From contig NZ_SSXC01000022.1 of NCBI RefSeq assembly GCF_021699055.1, forward strand, positions 1 through 52,203: DNA of 52,203 nt, written 5' to 3'. This document shows positions 42,631 to 52,203 of this stretch, piece by piece. Made by a program: the position numbers and the translations under genes. The notes under the pieces are model-generated. The model did not search any database. It had not been told where the DNA came from and was given only the letters and a program-made list of their open reading frames with translations. The stretch comes from Blastococcus sp. MG754426 (GTDB lineage Bacteria; Actinomycetota; Actinomycetes; Mycobacteriales; Geodermatophilaceae). Positions within the stretch are counted from its first letter, which is position 1; the number at the start of each line of letters is the position of its first letter.

Positions 42631-43518
42631 TCAGTGCAGGCGGGCGCGCAGCTCCTCGACGATCAGCCGGGTGGCCGGGACGTCGACGCCGTGCCGGTCG
42701 GCCGCCCGCAGCACCGCGCCGCCGATCGCCTCCAGCTCGGTGGGCAGCCCCGCCTCGGCGTCGCGCTGCATCGACGAGCGCATGCCGCCGGGCAGCGACC
42801 AGGCGAACTCCTGCGTCGCCGCGGCGTCGCCGGCGGCCCCCTCGGCCCGCGCCACCGCGGCCACCTCGGCGATGACGGCGGTGAACTCCGCGCCGTGCTG
42901 CTCGCGGACGGCGCCCAGGTCGGCCGCGTGCCGCGTGGTCAGCAGCGCCATGGGGGCCAGGAAGCAGAGCTTGTCCCACAGCAGGCCGGCCTCGTCCGGG
43001 CGGACGGCGACGTCCACCCCGGCCGCGGTCAGGGCAGCGGCCAGCGGCTCGGCGCCCGGGGCGAGCTGCACCGCGCACAGCTGCCCCTCGTGCCGGATCT
43101 CGCCCGGCGCGGGGCGGGAGGCGAAGACACGGATGGTGCCGGCGACCACCCGCGCGGCCGGGTAGCGCCCGCGCAGCGCGGCCAGGTGCTCGACGCCGTT
43201 GAGCAGCGGCACGACGACGGCGCCGCCCAGCGCCCCGGCCGGCACGCGGTCGAGCGCCTCGTCCAGCTGGGTGGCCTTCGTCGTCACCAGCAGCACGTCG
43301 ACCGGCCCGTCCAGCCGCTCGGCGCCGCGGACCCGGGCCGTCAGCTCGCCGTACCGGTCGCTGGTCACGTGCAGGCCCTGCTCGCCAAGGTGCGCGGCGG
43401 TCGCCGGCCGGGCCAGGCAGGTGACCGCGTGCCCCGCCCGCGCCAGCAGGGCGGCCAGCAGCCCGCCGACGCCGCCCGGTCCGAGCACCGCGATCCGGAG
43501 CTGCTCCGCAGAGGTCAC
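42631..43518 (-). CDS. panE: 2-Dehydropantoate 2-reductase family protein
   Basis: 295 residues from GTG 43518. The N-terminal dinucleotide motif is RIAVLGPGGVGGLLAALLARAG; LVTTKATQLDEAL carries the Lys that follows the second strand; PLLNGVEHL is the NG motif; WDKLCFLAPMALLT contains the catalytic Lys of the ApbA C-terminal domain. ApbA/PanE reduces ketopantoate to pantoate with NADPH for coenzyme A synthesis. No other pantothenate gene is nearby, and Actinobacteria carry several paralogues, so a different keto-acid substrate is possible. Confidence 0.88.
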   Translation of the reverse strand: MTSAEQLRIAVLGPGGVGGLLAALLARAGHAVTCLARPATAAHLGEQGLHVTSDRYGELTARVRGAERLDGPVDVLLVTTKATQLDEALDRVPAGALGGAVVVPLLNGVEHLAALRGRYPAARVVAGTIRVFASRPAPGEIRHEGQLCAVQLAPGAEPLAAALTAAGVDVAVRPDEAGLLWDKLCFLAPMALLTTRHAADLGAVREQHGAEFTAVIAEVAAVARAEGAAGDAAATQEFAWSLPGGMRSSMQRDAEAGLPTELEAIGGAVLRAADRHGVDVPATRLIVEELRARLH

Positions 43519-43555
43519 GCCCCCAGCCTGTCACCCCGGCGCCCCCGCCCCGCGA

Positions 43556-45718
43556 TCACGGTGCCGGGACCGCTCGCGGGCTCCGACCGGTGGTCACGGC
43601 GCCGTGCTCGCGCGGGGGCGGCGCGGTGGGGCCCTGCGCGAGCTTTCCGGGCCACCACACCGTGTCGCCGATCAGGTGCACGGCCGCCGGCACGAGCAGC
43701 GACCGGACGACGAACGTGTCGAGCAGGACGCCGAAGCCGACGAGGAAGCCGAGCTGGATGAGGATGACCAGCGGCAGCACGGTGAGCGCGCCGAAGGTGG
43801 CCGCCAGCACGAGCCCGGCGCTCGTGATGACCCCGCCGGTGACCGCCAGCGACCGCAGCACGCCCTCGCGCGCCCCGTGCCGGACCGACTCCTCCCGGGC
43901 CCGGGTCATCAGGAAGATGTTGTAGTCGATCCCCAGCGCGACCAGGAACACGAACCCGATGAGCAGCACCTGCGGGTCGCTGCCCGGGAAGTCGAAGAGG
44001 TGCTCGAAGACCAGCGCGGCGACCCCCACCGTCGCCGCGGTGCTCAGCGCGGTCGTCGCCACCAGCAGCAGCGGCGCCACGACCGCCCGGAGCAGCAGGG
44101 CCAGGACCACGGTGATCACCAGCAGCACCAGCGGCACGATCACCGCCAGGTCGCGCGCGGCGGTCTCCTGCGTGTCCAGGTCCTGGGCGGTGGAGCCGCC
44201 GACGAGGGCCTCCGGGTCGATGCCGCCCACCGCCGTCCGCAGCTGCGCGACGGTGTCCTGCGCGGCCTCGCTGTCCGGGGCGTCGGCGAGGGTGGCGTCG
44301 AGCCGGACCAGCCCGTCCACGTCGACCGGCTCGGCGTCCCCGGCCCCGGGCGGACCGCCCGGCTCGCCGGTGAACGGCGCCACCCCGGCGACGCCGTCGA
44401 CCTGGGACGCGGCCTCGGCGACGGCGGGCCAGCCGTCGGCCGGGGTGATGATCACCGCGGGGCTGGCGGAGCCGGCCTCGTAGTGGCGGGCCAGCGCCTC
44501 CTGGCCGGCGCCGGACTCGGAGCCGCCGCGTACCGCCTCCGACAGCGGGATGCCGTCCGCGTCGAAGGCCGGGAGGAAGAGCGCCATGACGACGAGGAGG
44601 GCGCCGCTGCCGGCGAGGTACCGGCCCGGGCGGCGGCCGACCGAGGAGGCCACCCGCTCCCAGCCGCGCCCGCGGGCGTGCTCCTCGCCGTACTTCGGGC
44701 GGAACGGCCAGAACGCCGCGCGGCCCAGCAGCACGAGCACGGCCGGCAGGAAGGTGAGGGCGGCCAGCATGGCGAAGGCGATGCAGACCGCGGAGATCGG
44801 GCCGAGGGCGCGGTTGGAGCCCAGGTCGGAGAAGAGCAGGCAGAGGACGCCGAGGATGACCGTGCCGCCCGAGGCGAGGACCGGCTCCCACGACTGCCGC
44901 AGTGCCACCCGCATCGCGGCGGCCGGGGACTGCTCGCGGCGCAGCTCCTCGCGGTAGCGGGCGACCAGCAGCAGCCCGTAGTCGGTGGCCGCGCCGACGA
45001 CCAGGATCGAGGCGATGCCCTGGCTCTGGCCGTTGACGGTGATCCAGCCCTGGTCGGCCAGGAAGTAGGCGACCGCGAGCGAGACGACCAGGGCCAGGCC
45101 GGCGGTGCCGATGACCAGCAGCGGCAGCAGCGGGCTGCGGTAGACGACCAGCAGGATGAGCAGGACGACGCCGAACGCGGCGACCAGCAGCAGCCCGTCG
45201 ATGCCGGAGAAGCCCTCGGCGAAGTCGGAGAAGATGGCGCCGGGGCCGGTCACGTACGCGGTCGTGCCGTCGATCCCGGGCAGGTCGCGCAGGTCGCCGA
45301 TGACCTCGGGGAGCGCCTCGCCCAGGTCCGGGTCGAAGGGCAGGACGGCCTGGAGCGCCTCGCCGTCCTCGGACGGGATCGGCGGGGACGGCTGCCCCAC
45401 CAGGGCGCCCGCCTGCTCCGCGATCGCGGCCGCCTCGTCGACCCGCTGCTGCGCCTCGGCCAGCGCGGCCCGGTCGAGGGCGCCGTCCTCGCTCTCCCAG
45501 AGCAGGATGACCGGCAGCGTGCGCTCGGTGCGGAACTGCTGCTGCAGCTCGGTGACGCGGGTGGACTCGGCGCTGTCGGGCAGGAAGGCGGCGGAGTCGT
45601 TCTCGGAGACCTCGGCCAGCTTGCCGCTGAACGAGCCCAGCGGGCCGGCCAGCCCCAGCCACAGCAGGGCGACGAGAGCGGGGAGGATCCAGCGGAGGGC
45701 TGAGGTGCGGCGCGGCAT
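43556..45718 (-). CDS. MMPL/RND family transporter
   Basis: 720 residues from ATG 45718, which has AAGGAA at correct spacing; an in-frame ATG at 45742 lies within the operator and is less likely. Twelve hydrophobic segments in two MMPL repeats, each preceded by a large extracytoplasmic loop. Conserved MMPL stretches include ASILVVGAATDYGLLLVARYREEL and FLVALGIDYNIFLMTRAREE, the Asp-Tyr pairs linked to proton translocation. Exports lipids or hydrophobic compounds in characterised homologues. Divergent from a MarR gene with a shared operator, so expression is probably drug- or stress-inducible. Confidence 0.93.
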   Translation of the reverse strand: MPRRTSALRWILPALVALLWLGLAGPLGSFSGKLAEVSENDSAAFLPDSAESTRVTELQQQFRTERTLPVILLWESEDGALDRAALAEAQQRVDEAAAIAEQAGALVGQPSPPIPSEDGEALQAVLPFDPDLGEALPEVIGDLRDLPGIDGTTAYVTGPGAIFSDFAEGFSGIDGLLLVAAFGVVLLILLVVYRSPLLPLLVIGTAGLALVVSLAVAYFLADQGWITVNGQSQGIASILVVGAATDYGLLLVARYREELRREQSPAAAMRVALRQSWEPVLASGGTVILGVLCLLFSDLGSNRALGPISAVCIAFAMLAALTFLPAVLVLLGRAAFWPFRPKYGEEHARGRGWERVASSVGRRPGRYLAGSGALLVVMALFLPAFDADGIPLSEAVRGGSESGAGQEALARHYEAGSASPAVIITPADGWPAVAEAASQVDGVAGVAPFTGEPGGPPGAGDAEPVDVDGLVRLDATLADAPDSEAAQDTVAQLRTAVGGIDPEALVGGSTAQDLDTQETAARDLAVIVPLVLLVITVVLALLLRAVVAPLLLVATTALSTAATVGVAALVFEHLFDFPGSDPQVLLIGFVFLVALGIDYNIFLMTRAREESVRHGAREGVLRSLAVTGGVITSAGLVLAATFGALTVLPLVILIQLGFLVGFGVLLDTFVVRSLLVPAAVHLIGDTVWWPGKLAQGPTAPPPREHGAVTTGRSPRAVPAP

Positions 45719-45741
45719 CGTGTTTCCTTGACGGTCGATCA

Positions 45742-45761
45742 TCTCGATGATCGAGAGATTA
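45742..45761. promoter_or_regulatory. MarR operator and promoter of the MMPL gene
   Basis: Perfect palindrome TCTCGAT-G-ATCGAGA (45742-45756) in the 77-bp gap between the MMPL and MarR genes. On the minus strand TAATCT (45761-45756) could be the MMPL -10, so bound repressor would cover it and the start point. Confidence 0.7.
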
Positions 45762-45795
45762 GAGCGGTCCCGGGCCGCGCGCGAACGGAGGTGCG

Positions 45796-46284
45796 GTGGG
45801 CGAGGTCGATCCCGCGCGGCAGGAGCTGGCGCTGCTCCTTCGCCGGCTGACCGTGGAACTGGATGCAGTCGGCCAGCGGTTCGCCGGGCTGCACGGGCTG
45901 GGGCGCACCGACGTCCGGGCGCTGGTCGCGGTCATGGACGCCGCCCGCCGCGGGGAGGCGCTCACCGCCGGGCGGCTCGGCTCGGCCGTGGAGCTCAGCT
46001 CGGCCTCGGTGACCGCGCTGGTGGACCGCCTGGAGCGCGCCGGGCACCTGCGCCGGGTCCGGGACGACGCCGACCGCCGCCGGGTCACCCTGGAGATGTC
46101 ACCGGAGGCCATGGCCGCGGGGGCGGAGTTCTTCGGCGGGCTGCAGCGGGACCTGCTGGTGGCGATGGAGGAGTTCTCCGACGACGAGCTCGCCGTCGTC
46201 CGCCGGTTCCTGACCGGGATGACCGGGGTGATCGAGGCGCACGCCCGCGAGACCCGGCCCGAACCCGGGGCGGCTCAGAGGTAG
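45796..46284 (+). CDS. MarR family transcriptional regulator
   Basis: 162 residues from GTG 45796 with GGAGGTGCG upstream. The winged helix spans about 50-110: ALTAGRLGSAVELSSASVTALVDRLERAGHLRRVRDDADRRRVTLEMS, with the D-x-D-R-R-x wing. Flanking helices form the dimer interface. It is divergent from the MMPL transporter, the usual setting for a MarR repressor of an efflux system, and the palindrome between them is the likely binding site. Its end overlaps the GroES-like gene by 10 nt, convergent. Confidence 0.92.
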   Translation: MGEVDPARQELALLLRRLTVELDAVGQRFAGLHGLGRTDVRALVAVMDAARRGEALTAGRLGSAVELSSASVTALVDRLERAGHLRRVRDDADRRRVTLEMSPEAMAAGAEFFGGLQRDLLVAMEEFSDDELAVVRRFLTGMTGVIEAHARETRPEPGAAQR

Positions 46285-46604
46285 AGGCCGGTCGATTCCT
46301 CGATGCGCTCGGCGGCGACGGCGTGCACGTCCCGCTCGCGCAGGATCACCAGGTCCTCGCCGTGCACCTCGACCTCGTGCTGGTCCTCGGGCGAGAAGAG
46401 CACCTGGTCGCCGACCTTCACCTGGCGCACCGACGGCCCCACGCCCTTGGCCTCGCCCCACACCAGCCGCTTGGCCACCTGGGCGGTCGCCGGGATGAGG
46501 ATGCCGCCGGTCGAGCGCCGCTCGCCGTCCTCCTTGCGCAGCGACACCAGGACGCGGTCGTGCAGCATCTTGATGGGCAGCCGGCCGGCGCTGTTCTCGG
46601 GCAC
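46275..46604 (-). CDS. GroES-like co-chaperonin family protein
   Basis: 109 residues from GTG 46604. A Cpn10 fold is indicated by IKMLHDRVLVSL, the mobile-loop region RRSTGGILIPATA (GroEL-binding GGIxIP), KVGDQVLFSPEDQHEVEVHGEDLVILRERDVHAVA. It differs from standard GroES in lacking the lysine-rich roof-loop sequence and in having a C-terminal tail (EESTGLYL). No groEL is adjacent, so it is probably a divergent second copy. TAGCGT ends 8 nt before the start. Confidence 0.85.
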   Translation of the reverse strand: MPENSAGRLPIKMLHDRVLVSLRKEDGERRSTGGILIPATAQVAKRLVWGEAKGVGPSVRQVKVGDQVLFSPEDQHEVEVHGEDLVILRERDVHAVAAERIEESTGLYL

Positions 46605-46664
46605 GTCCTCGAACGCTACTAGGGCCCTCGGAGCGGCCGGGGCCGACGTGTGATCGGCCCCCGG

Positions 46665-46686
46665 GGCGTTATGTGCACAAAACGCC
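46665..46686 (-). terminator. Family A hairpin after the metallopeptidase gene (copy 3)
   Basis: GGCGTT, loop ATGTGCACAA, AACGCC, a perfect 6-bp stem at the core. It begins 4 nt beyond the stop of the minus-strand metallopeptidase gene and separates the guaB1 operon from the GroES-like gene. Confidence 0.7.
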
Positions 46687-46690
46687 GCAG

Positions 46691-50047
<3,357 letters not shown>

Positions 50048-50051
<4 letters not shown>

Positions 50052-50959
50052 CGGGCACCACGCCGCGGGCCGTCCGCGCCCACGGTGTCCTCGAGGGGGC
50101 CGACACCGTCGTCGAGCTCGGCGACCTGGGCCCCTGGCGGCCCAAGCTGGTGGCCAGCGACCTCGACGGCACGCTGCTGGGCCCCGACGGCGAGGTCAGC
50201 CCCCGCACCCGCGCGGCGCTGGATGCCTGCTGGGACGCGGGGATCCCGGTCATCGGCGTCACCGGCCGCGGGCCCCGGCTGCTCGACAGCGTGCGGGTGG
50301 CGCTCGACGGCCGCGGCATCGCCGTCCTCTCGCAGGGCGGGTTCGTCGTCGACCTGGAGCGGGACGAGGTGCTGCGCACCGTCGCGCTCCCGCGGGGGCA
50401 GGCCGAGCGGGTGGTCGAGCAGATCGAGGCGGTGGCCGGCGACCTGCTCCTCGCCGTCGAGGACGCCGCCGAGCAGGGCGAGGTGCACGCCCGCCTGCGC
50501 GTGCAGCACGGCTTCGACTGGCCCTACCCGGAGCCCGCGCACTTGCTGCCGCGGGGGCGGGTGCTGCCCGAGCGCGCCGTGCTGAAGGTGTTCCTCCGCT
50601 CCTCGGCGCTCGGCCAGGACGAGCTGCTGGCCCGGGCCCGCTCCGTCGTCGACCCGGCCGACGCCGAGCTCACGCACGCGGGGCTGGGCTTCATCGAGGT
50701 GCTGCCCCCGGGGATCACCAAGGCCAGCGGGCTGGCGATGGCGCTGGAGCGCTACGGCGTCGGCTTCGGTGACGTGCTGGTGTTCGGCGACATGCCCAAC
50801 GACCTGCCGATGCTCGCGGCGGTCAAGGACGCCGGTGGCCGGGCGGTCGCGGTGGCCAACGCGCACCCGGCGGTCAAGGCGCTGACCGCGGACCTGACCA
50901 GCGGGCACGAGGTCGACGGGGTCGCCCGCTACCTGGAGGCGGTGCTGGGCGATGTCTGA
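50048..50959 (+). CDS. HAD family hydrolase (Cof-type phosphatase)
   Basis: 303 residues from ATG 50048. After an N-terminal extension of about 30 residues comes motif [13 protein letters not shown] (DxDGT), motif II as VTGRG, and motif IV in [17 protein letters not shown] (GDxxND), with [17 protein letters not shown] supplying the Lys region. A C2B cap domain lies between. Cof-type HADs dephosphorylate sugar phosphates, nucleotides or coenzymes; the substrate is not predictable. Coupled to serS and followed by a paralogue. Confidence 0.92.
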
Positions 50960-50982
50960 CCGGTTGCGCGATGTCTGACTGG
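50949..50982 (+). repeat. 19-bp tandem duplication at the junction of the two HAD genes
   Basis: GCGATGTCTGAC occurs at 50949-50960 and again at 50968-50979, offset 19 bp. The first copy holds the stop of the upstream gene and the second the start of the downstream gene. Confidence 0.8.
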
Positions 50983-51774
50983 AAGCCGCGGCTGATCGCC
51001 AGCGACATGGACGGCACCCTGCTGCGCTGGGACGACACGGTGAGCGAGGCGACGGTCGCCGAGCTCGCGCGCTGGCGGGCCGACGGGGTGCCGGTCGTCC
51101 TGGCCACCGGCCGGCCGCCGCGCTGGATGCACCGCATCCGCGAGGTCCTGGGCACCGGCACCGCGGTGTGCTGCAACGGTGCGGTGCTGCTGGACCTCGA
51201 GCGGTTCGAGATCGTGCACGAGGAGCCGCTCGGGCCCGAGGTGCTCGAGTCGGTCACCACCGAGCTGCGGCGGCGCCAGCCCGACACCTGGTTCGCGGTC
51301 GAGTACGGCCTGGAGTTCCGTCACGAGCCGATCTACCGGCCGCGGTGGGACGTCGACGCGCCCGGTGTGGCCGAGGCGACGCTGGCGGAGATGGTCGCGC
51401 AGCCGGTCGCGAAGCTGCTGGCCCGGCACGAGTCGATGACCCGCGACACCTTCGTCCGCCTCGTCGACGAGGTCGTCGGGGACCGTGCCACGGTCACCAC
51501 CTCCTCGACCGACGCGCTGGCCGAGATCTCCGCTCCCGGGGTGACCAAGGCGACAGGACTGGCGCGGGTCGCGGCCCGGCACGGTGTCGGGCCGGAGGAC
51601 GTCGTCGTCTTCGGCGACATGCCCAACGACATCGCCGCCTTCGAGTGGGTGCGCGACGGCGGCGGCCGGGCGGTCGCGATGGCCCACGCCCACCCCGACC
51701 TGCTCGCCGTCGCCACCGACGTCACCGGCACCAACGAGGACGACGGCGTCGCGGCGTTCCTGGCCTCGCTCTGA
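50971..51774 (+). CDS. HAD family hydrolase (Cof-type phosphatase), second copy
   Basis: 267 residues. Motif I is LIASDMDGTLLRW, motif II is LATGRPP, CNGAVLLDL follows the cap junction, the Lys is in APGVTKATGLARVAARHGV, and motif IV is [17 protein letters not shown]. Same architecture as the preceding gene without its N-terminal extension. Third gene of the serS operon. The two HADs may act on related phosphates. Confidence 0.92.
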   Translation: MSDWKPRLIASDMDGTLLRWDDTVSEATVAELARWRADGVPVVLATGRPPRWMHRIREVLGTGTAVCCNGAVLLDLERFEIVHEEPLGPEVLESVTTELRRRQPDTWFAVEYGLEFRHEPIYRPRWDVDAPGVAEATLAEMVAQPVAKLLARHESMTRDTFVRLVDEVVGDRATVTTSSTDALAEISAPGVTKATGLARVAARHGVGPEDVVVFGDMPNDIAAFEWVRDGGGRAVAMAHAHPDLLAVATDVTGTNEDDGVAAFLASL

Positions 51775-51917
51775 TCCGCCCCGCCGCTCGCCCCGCGCCC
51801 GCTCGCCGCCCGTCGGTGGAGTCGGTACACCGCTCGACTGCATTCCGGCCGATCGCCTACCGAAAGGGAGCACGACGGTCCTCGGAGGATCGACCGACCT
51901 CACGGAAGCGAGCAGGC
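51775..51917 (+). other. Leader region of the chemotaxis receptor gene
   Basis: 143 bp without a gene. GCCGATCG at 51848-51855 resembles a sigma-28 -10 but no convincing -35 lies at the right distance. No strong ribosome-binding site precedes ATG 51918. Confidence 0.25.
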
Positions 51918-52203
51918 ATGGATCACGCGCACGACCCCGCGGCGACGGCTGAGCCGGGGACCGGCGAGACCCGGCGGGGGGTGTCCGGCATCGGACTGCG
52001 TGGCCGGCTGCTCGGCTCGATCCTCGTCGTCGCCCTCACCACGGTGGGCGTCGGCGCGTTCGGCATCCAGCGGATGTCGGTGATCAGCGACCAGGCGCAG
52101 CAGGTCTACGACCGCGGCGCCGTTCCCCTGAGCGCCCTGGAGAAGCTCGAGACCGACTGGTGGAAGCTCTCCACCAACGTGGCGCGGGCCGCCATCCCCA
52201 CCC
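51918..52203 (+). CDS. Methyl-accepting chemotaxis protein, N-terminal fragment
   Basis: 95 codons visible, running off the right edge. A hydrophilic N-terminus of about 27 residues (MDHAHDPAATAEPGTGETRR) is followed by a basic patch (LRGRLLG), one transmembrane segment (SILVVALTTVGVGAFGI), and the start of a periplasmic four-helix bundle (MSVISDQAQQVYDRGAVPLSALEKLETDWWKLS), typical of 4HB_MCP sensors. HAMP and signalling domains would lie beyond the window. It implies a motile, chemotactic organism. Confidence 0.8.
   Translation, partial: MDHAHDPAATAEPGTGETRRGVSGIGLRGRLLGSILVVALTTVGVGAFGIQRMSVISDQAQQVYDRGAVPLSALEKLETDWWKLSTNVARAAIPT

Noticed and set aside
51840-51860. Sigma-28 (FliA/WhiG-type) promoter of the chemotaxis receptor
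   Set aside because: GCCGATCG fits a -10, but no TAAA-like -35 lies about 15 nt upstream.

Overview
The window looks like the chromosome of a high-GC actinobacterium. Base composition is very GC-rich and GTG starts are common. Several genes begin 6-7 bases after a TANNNT-like -10 element, as leaderless transcripts do. Typical actinobacterial families are present: a SigE-family sigma factor, an AfsR/SARP-like regulator, a TipA-type MerR regulator, a DUF5926/SEC-C protein and GuaB1. Diguanylate cyclases plus a chemotaxis receptor suggest a motile Geodermatophilaceae-like organism (Blastococcus, Geodermatophilus or Modestobacter); that placement is inference. I saw no tRNA, rRNA, CRISPR array, transposase or phage gene. 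It reads as ordinary chromosome with a few regulated accessory islands.

Layout. 0.1-7 kb: two bacterial PH-domain membrane proteins, a rhodanese, a SigE-type sigma factor with a coupled membrane protein, a fatty acyl-CoA ligase and a cytochrome P450. 7-13.3 kb: DUF5926 protein, M20 peptidase coupled to an MFS exporter, arginine deiminase and an SDR oxidoreductase. 13.4-22.8 kb: a 1106-residue SARP/ATPase regulator divergent from a flavoprotein oxidase (with a four-repeat SARP-like box between them), an AGPS-like flavoprotein divergent from GlpD, and a frameshifted methyltransferase. 22.8-27.7 kb: a FUSC protein and a four-gene OpuC-type osmoprotectant ABC operon. 27.7-32.8 kb: a MarR/NAD(P)-binding protein pair, a MerR/methyltransferase pair, a haloalkane dehalogenase and a GDT1 cation exporter. 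32.9-41.3 kb: a GAF-PAS-GGDEF cyclase, an MFS gene with an in-frame stop, and a coupled three-gene unit on the minus strand (TPR-GGDEF, TPR-GGDEF-LarB-like fusion, LarC). 41.4-52.2 kb: pheA, a small membrane protein, panE, an MMPL transporter with a divergent MarR regulator, a GroES-like protein, a metallopeptidase coupled to guaB1, serS, two HAD phosphatases and the start of a chemotaxis receptor.

The most unusual item is at 35.7-41.3 kb. Two paralogous TPR-GGDEF genes lie in one translationally coupled string. The second carries a divergent LarB-like domain (nickel-pincer cofactor synthesis) in the same polypeptide and overlaps larC by 4 nt. This physically joins c-di-GMP signalling to nickel-pincer cofactor chemistry, and the LarB part lacks several canonical motifs.

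The second theme is small regulatory DNA. Three families of intergenic palindromes recur: a GGCGTT-NTGTGCACAA-AACGCC hairpin right after minus-strand stop codons, a GTCCT(GG/CC)CTCACC hairpin, and a CTCTGCCC/GGGCAGAG hairpin. Four operators can be read directly next to their likely regulators (SARP, two MarR, MerR).
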